Source of the DNA: Lottia gigantea
Lineage: Eukaryota > Mollusca > Gastropoda > Lottiidae
Assembly (NCBI RefSeq): GCF_000327385.1
Contig: NW_008709945.1
Location: 1,050,459 to 1,114,458, forward strand
Direction: 5' to 3'
Length of the DNA stretch: 64,000 nucleotides
Numbering within the stretch: the first letter of the stretch is position 1; each line of letters starts with the position of its first letter. Below are positions 59,256 through 64,000 of this stretch, in pieces. The position numbers and the translations under genes were made by a program. Below the pieces are notes generated by a model that made no database searches, had not been told where the DNA came from, and saw only the letters and a program-made list of their open reading frames with translations.

Positions 59256-60600
59256 AATATGCCATCTTGGTTAAAGCCTTGTTTCGTTAAGAAGTATTGA
59301 ACTACCAATGTTATTACTGGGAGTGGCATCAGGTGTGTGGTAAATCAGGTGGATAAACCCTCATTAATTAAGATATTTAATTATATATTAATTTACTTTA
59401 TTTCCCAATTTTCACGGTAACAATATTTATAAATAACCTTTTAGGAAATTAACGCTTGCGGCTAGAACCATATTGGTTGATGACTAGAACTGTTATCTTT
59501 AAATGAATAACGGTCTTTAATCCAATGAATAGCGACTTTCGGGGAGATCAAAGGCAAATTTGTCAGTTTTAAGTAAATTAAAATTTAACGAGTATATTTA
59601 GATTTGAATTTCTCAAAACTATAGTAATCACTATTTTATATTTTATTTAGAAAATGTGAAACGCCATTTTTGGTATTGTGAATGATTATACTCTATTTTT
59701 TTTATTCCAAAACGAAATTGTTTAAAACGATTTCAGGTAAGATTTTCCATAATAACTATGCATCTATGCAAGTAATGCTGTTTATCATTTTATTGCCTTA
59801 TACAAAGTACATAGACAATTACAAAATAAGAAAGTTTACATATTTACAGTAAAGCGACGGCAGAGAGGTGTGACTTAGATGTAATTCAAACCAAGCAAGG
59901 TTTAGATATTTCACTACACCTTTTTAAACGAGTAACATAGTATTAGTAAAAGTTGCAATAAATTATGGTTGTAATTAAGAACTATAATTTTAGTTTAACA
60001 CTTCATTAATTACCTAGTCTTAATCAGACTCTAATTATCCGCTTTATTTACACGTGTATGAGCACATGGGTCAGTGAGATTAGTTGAGATTTATGGAAAG
60101 GACTGTCAACATATCTGAAATTTGATATCTGGTAATTCCACGAGGAGTTATTTCTCTTGAACATGTTAAAATGCAAAAATTCTTCCAAGATCTTGTGCGT
60201 GGAACATAAAGGGTACGAGAGTGGGTAGTGTTTTGGGGTCTATAGGCATAAATTTGTGACCTTCTGCATATTTCGAATTCAATATGGGGTTCCGAAACTT
60301 TGGTCGTAAATCGATAGACGAACTTCTGATCAAAATCAGATCACACCATATTTTGTGGAGTAGAAAAATGCTTTTTGCATCTCTTTGAATTAACCATGGT
60401 GGTTCAGGTATTAAAGGACTGTTTCATATACATACTACAGGTCACAGTTCATCCCTGGCGCGAATGTCATCTACTCAGGAAAGACCAAAGAAACTGATAA
60501 ATCTGGAATGAATCAACGTTGTGAATCGAGAGAGTACCATGGAATGCTTCATCTACTCAACAAAGATAGATCACAAAAAACCCAATAAATCTTGCACATG
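59256..60600. other. AT-rich DNA, nothing assigned
   Basis: No feature that I can support. Confidence 0.35.
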
Positions 60601-61231
60601 TTTATTATTACATACATTTAACATAAAAGCATATAGAACATCGAAATTATAGAAAGAAATCAACACAAAATAAAAATTTTAACTAAAAATTTAGTAATTC
60701 AATAAATTATCCCATTACATGTGTATTATAGAAATTTGAAAGACCAACCAAAATCAAACATAATTTTATTTTGTATTCAGCGAAAATATGGAACCAAACC
60801 CTGTAAATTGTTGGTGGGGAATACATGATTAATTTAAAAAAAATAGATCCTAAATCCTCTTTTACAGAAATCAGCCATGCAAGTAAACATTCTACAAAAA
60901 TTATGTACCATCCCAAGCCAGATAAAGTCTCAAACCAGCATGAAAGTTCCAAAATCGATGACGTGACATGATTTAAAAGTTATTAAATATTTTAGTTACA
61001 GAAAATAAATTAAGAAATATTATAGCAATTGTTATTTGGCACACTAGCATTACAACATTAAAAAAACATAAACATACAAATATTATATAGGTTAATTAAA
61101 GCAATAAATATTGACTCTTATTCAATAATGCTGCTTTCATGATTGTAGATAAACATTTTTTCCATCAATGCCATAGGACCTAGGAGCACAAGTTATACAT
61201 AAATCAAGCAATTTTTTTTTGTAGAAATAAT
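60601..61231 (-). other. Possible 3'-UTR end of a minus-strand gene
   Basis: The minus strand reads 'aataataaacatgtgcaag' at about 60611-60593, a poly(A)-type signal like the one used for Otx. The region to the right is uniformly AT-rich with no exon, which would fit a long 3' UTR whose coding part lies beyond 64000. Inference only. Confidence 0.2.
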
Positions 61232-61352
61232 TTTTCATAAATTTTCGACTTTTCAATGTGACTCTCACAGTCATCTGTATATATTATTATATATATGTTA
61301 TACATTCCTGATGACTGTAAAACCACATTGAAATATTGAAAGTTTATGAAAA
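61232..61352. repeat. Long imperfect hairpin (44-bp arms)
   Basis: The left arm 61232-61275 (ttttcataaattttcgac... cagtcatc) pairs with the right arm 61310-61352 (gatgactgtaaaaccacatt... tttatgaaaa), with about 35 of 44 positions complementary and a 34-base AT loop. The size and shape fit either a small MITE or a precursor-microRNA-like fold. Confidence 0.7.
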
Positions 61353-63344
61353 TAATATAAGTATCTATTCATAATATTATATTACCGGTATTTATAGAAA
61401 AAAAAAGCTACTTGCTCTGATCCATAATATGTTAGACTTGTTTCAGCATTGCAAAACCCTATTTTTGTGATAATTTACTCAAAACAGATGTACTTTTCAG
61501 CAATTACATATCCAGAGGACAAGCACATCTGTGCCTTACAACAGTGTATCACAAACACAACTTAACAACATAAGCTGCACACTGTTTACAAGCAGCACAT
61601 TTATCAATCAGCAATACAATTTTTCATATATAAAGCAGTTAAGAATTGCCATACCCTGTTTTATACATAATATAAATCATATATCCCTTTTATACTTAGG
61701 ATAAAATTTACTCAAGCAAGAATTTTTTTACAAAATGAAACACCTTTCAGTTGAACTTCATTGGACTAACTTCTAGATTAGGTACTACTGAGCACATAAC
61801 ACTGGGACTTGACATAAGCAAATATTGAAGGCAACGAGTAAGGCAAGAAGTAAATAAATAATAAATAGAGGTTATATAGATAATCTACATATCTACATAT
61901 AAAACAATAACAAGCTATGTAGAATCTAGAATCTAGATAGATATAATATATACACTCATTAATATATAACAATCTACATTCACTATCGCTATTCATCAAT
62001 CCCTTACATTATCATAAAATATTCCAGAGCAGATCGTTCTCTATTAATATGTTAATTTTCAATCCAAACAAATAACTTATAATTGTCATGTGATGTAATG
62101 ACTAAGTTTATGTGTAAATTTGACTATAATAAATGTCAAGCCAACGTCTATAATCTTTTAAGTTTTTTGAACTTGGTTCCAGCTTTCAAAAAGTAACACA
62201 AATATTGAAATTCTTCATTATCATATATAATACATTTCACTTAAAATCAAAAGGAAGGATAGATTTCACTGCTGAATTCCTCACATATTTTTAATCGGTT
62301 TGGGAAAATCAGAAACAAACAAGTCAAAAGTGGAATTGATGAATTAGGAAATAGGAAATTATTTTATCAATCCTGATCACACAAAACAATCACTCCAAAC
62401 ATTTACATATTAATAGTGGAAACTTTTTAACCAACCCTCACTTCAACATCGATCCTTGGGAATTTCACAAATATCTAACTTTAAGACAAATTGATTGGTC
62501 AATAACTAAATTTGATCTAAAATTCAGCTTAATTAGCCAATCAGATTGCATTTCATTAAATCCGAATTTTTTCCAAGCCAGGCTTTGTGAAAAAGGGCAC
62601 AGACCTGTTGTCAAGAACAACCACCATTTATTATGAGCGTCTTAATATACAATTCTATTATGCAAATCTGAGCGAAGACATATTCGAGCAAAGATCTAAT
62701 TCACTAATATAGAAAATAATAATATGCAAAAACTTAACATATATTATGAAAACTCTCTCTTTAGACCAGTATATGAACAAATAATATACAATTTATTCAT
62801 AAGCCAAAAATAATAAATATTGATGAAAATATAATTTAGCTTGGCTATTTATTTATACCAGTAAGTAGAAGATTGACAAAACAAGGAACCTCTTTGTATT
62901 TCAAGCATTCAGCATTTTATATGCGCATTTTGACTTCATTTTATGTTGTGTTTCTCAAAAAATCCTGAATCTAGATTTAATTTCTTCAAGTTGACATTTT
63001 GATTTTTCTGATGCAAAATTGAAACTTGTGTCAAGTTATTGTCTTAAGATTTTGTAAGAAACGAGAACAGAAGATAAGATAATAATCTATTTTTTCTTCT
63101 TCCTGAAATCAAACTCAAATTTATCAAACTAGCACCAAAGCACCAGACAAAATACCGATTTCATTGCTTCTGAAGCATAATCAGGAATTAAAACACCACC
63201 ATTCTGTCAAATAATCTTGTCTTAATATAACAATTACTGGTTTCAAGCATAAGAAATACCATGTATAAAAATATAAGCACACAAGATACCTTTCAATCCA
63301 CATTACTAATTCTCCATCTTCCAATACTGAGTTGATATATTTTG
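61353..63344. other. AT-rich DNA, nothing assigned
   Basis: Contains 'ggctttgtgaaaaagggcac' at 62581-62600, shared with 63838-63857. No gene. Confidence 0.35.
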
Positions 63345-63490
63345 ATATACAATACACTGGGCACAGGGCGATATTGAATATATACCCGTACATGGCCAGA
63401 TTTGGGCACAGTACAATATCAATATAATGTTTGGGCACATAACAGCTGTACAATATACCATAATGTTTGGGCACAGTACAATTCAATGAG
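63345..63490. repeat. Degenerate tandem repeat with 'tttgggcacagtacaata'
   Basis: Copies: a diverged 'actgggcacagggcgatatt' near 63356, then 'tttgggcacagtacaatatc', 'tttgggcacataacagctgt' and 'tttgggcacagtacaattc', spaced about 29-36 bp and linked by 'aataatg'-like sequence. The open minus-strand frame across it (repeated V-P-K-H-Y) is a product of the repeat. Confidence 0.7.
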
Positions 63491-64000
63491 TATAAATGCA
63501 TATAAATTCAAATTTCCACTCAATCACATTGGCTACAAAGGGATAGGGATGATGTATTAACCACTTATATCTGATCTAAGCCTTTTTTGCTTTTTGATGC
63601 CCCAATTGGCAATGCCATATTTGAACTCACTAAAATGTACTCAATTTGAAAATCTAAATGCTTTTAAGAATTGCTTTTCATACTCTCTAAAGTCCAGTGT
63701 ATTTCTAGAAGAGGCCCATTTCTCTCAGAGACTTAACTTAATCAGGATTTTATCATGGTTAGTAAAGTATTAAAATTTTGTTTCATTATTCCATCAGATT
63801 ACTGTATTTCATCAAAACTGGATCTCTTCTTAGCAGGGTTTGTGAAAAAGGGCACTGACACGTAGGGACTCCACCCAAAATCTGGCTATGTTAGGAGAAG
63901 CACTTACAATAGATATATAATAATGGAAGCGCATTATTATCAGAGTAATATTATTGTATAGAGCAAGATTTTTCTTCATCCAATGGAATACGACCTTCAG
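63491..64000. other. AT-rich DNA, nothing assigned
   Basis: Second copy of the 'gtttgtgaaaaagggcac' motif at 63840-63857. No gene is seen before the window ends. Confidence 0.35.

Noticed and set aside
63181-63501. 106-codon minus-strand frame with repeated V-P-K-H-Y
   Set aside because: It is the translation of the degenerate tandem repeat at 63345-63490.
1-64000. Search for old retroviral, LTR, Polinton or toxin genes
   Set aside because: I saw no paired long terminal repeats and no frame recalling capsid, polymerase, integrase, envelope or toxin families. The mobile DNA here is SINE, foldback and tandem repeat.

Overview
This is a window of an AT-rich (roughly one third G+C) animal nuclear genome, most likely a mollusc or another lophotrochozoan. 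Coding sequence is sparse, introns are long, and two 50-N assembly gaps are present. The homeodomain of the one gene I can name carries the LESLFQKT variant that I associate with lophotrochozoan Otx. The interspersed repeats (a tRNA-derived SINE, and an element with the 'agggctgtaactctgcc ... ggacggacggac' signature) are of kinds I associate with molluscs. I see no bacterial genes, no rRNA or tRNA gene, no CRISPR array, and no recognisable retroviral, LTR or Polinton coding sequence.

The centre of the window is Otx (orthodenticle), a K50 paired-class homeobox transcription factor on the minus strand. Three exons are certain: 24012-24260 (N-terminus), 22038-22198 (first 46 homeodomain residues) and 19525-20076 (rest of the homeodomain through the WPKFQVL C-terminus). 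Splice sites are canonical and phases match. The 24012 exon is open upstream of its first good ATG and encodes an acidic stretch. A tiny upstream exon at 55827-55839 (Met-Leu-Asn-Pro) has the matching phase, so I propose a long isoform (about 324 aa) from a distal promoter and a short one (about 291 aa) from a proximal promoter near 24.75-24.9 kb. The likely poly(A) signal is at 18390.

If the distal exon is right, Otx has a 31.6-kb first intron. Within it, on the opposite strand, lies a chain of short, relatively GC-rich open segments with matching splice phases (39980-40033, 43636-43694, 45608-45720, 47184-47333, perhaps 49068-49102). I infer an unrecognised nested gene.

The left 18 kb holds three promoter-like islands (3.05-3.3, 5.23-5.4 and 13.55-13.67 kb) with ETS, CCAAT, E-box or YY1-like motifs. 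Two of them run into short possible first exons, one encoding a signal peptide. No gene there could be assembled. This part also carries foldback elements, a minisatellite, a 50-56-bp tandem array (16.4-16.8 kb) and a SINE with a perfect 15-bp target duplication. The right end (57-64 kb) holds an old full-length SINE, a mollusc-type dispersed repeat, a long hairpin and degenerate tandem repeats. It may include the 3' UTR of a minus-strand gene lying beyond the edge. Most remaining DNA is AT-rich with nothing I can assign.
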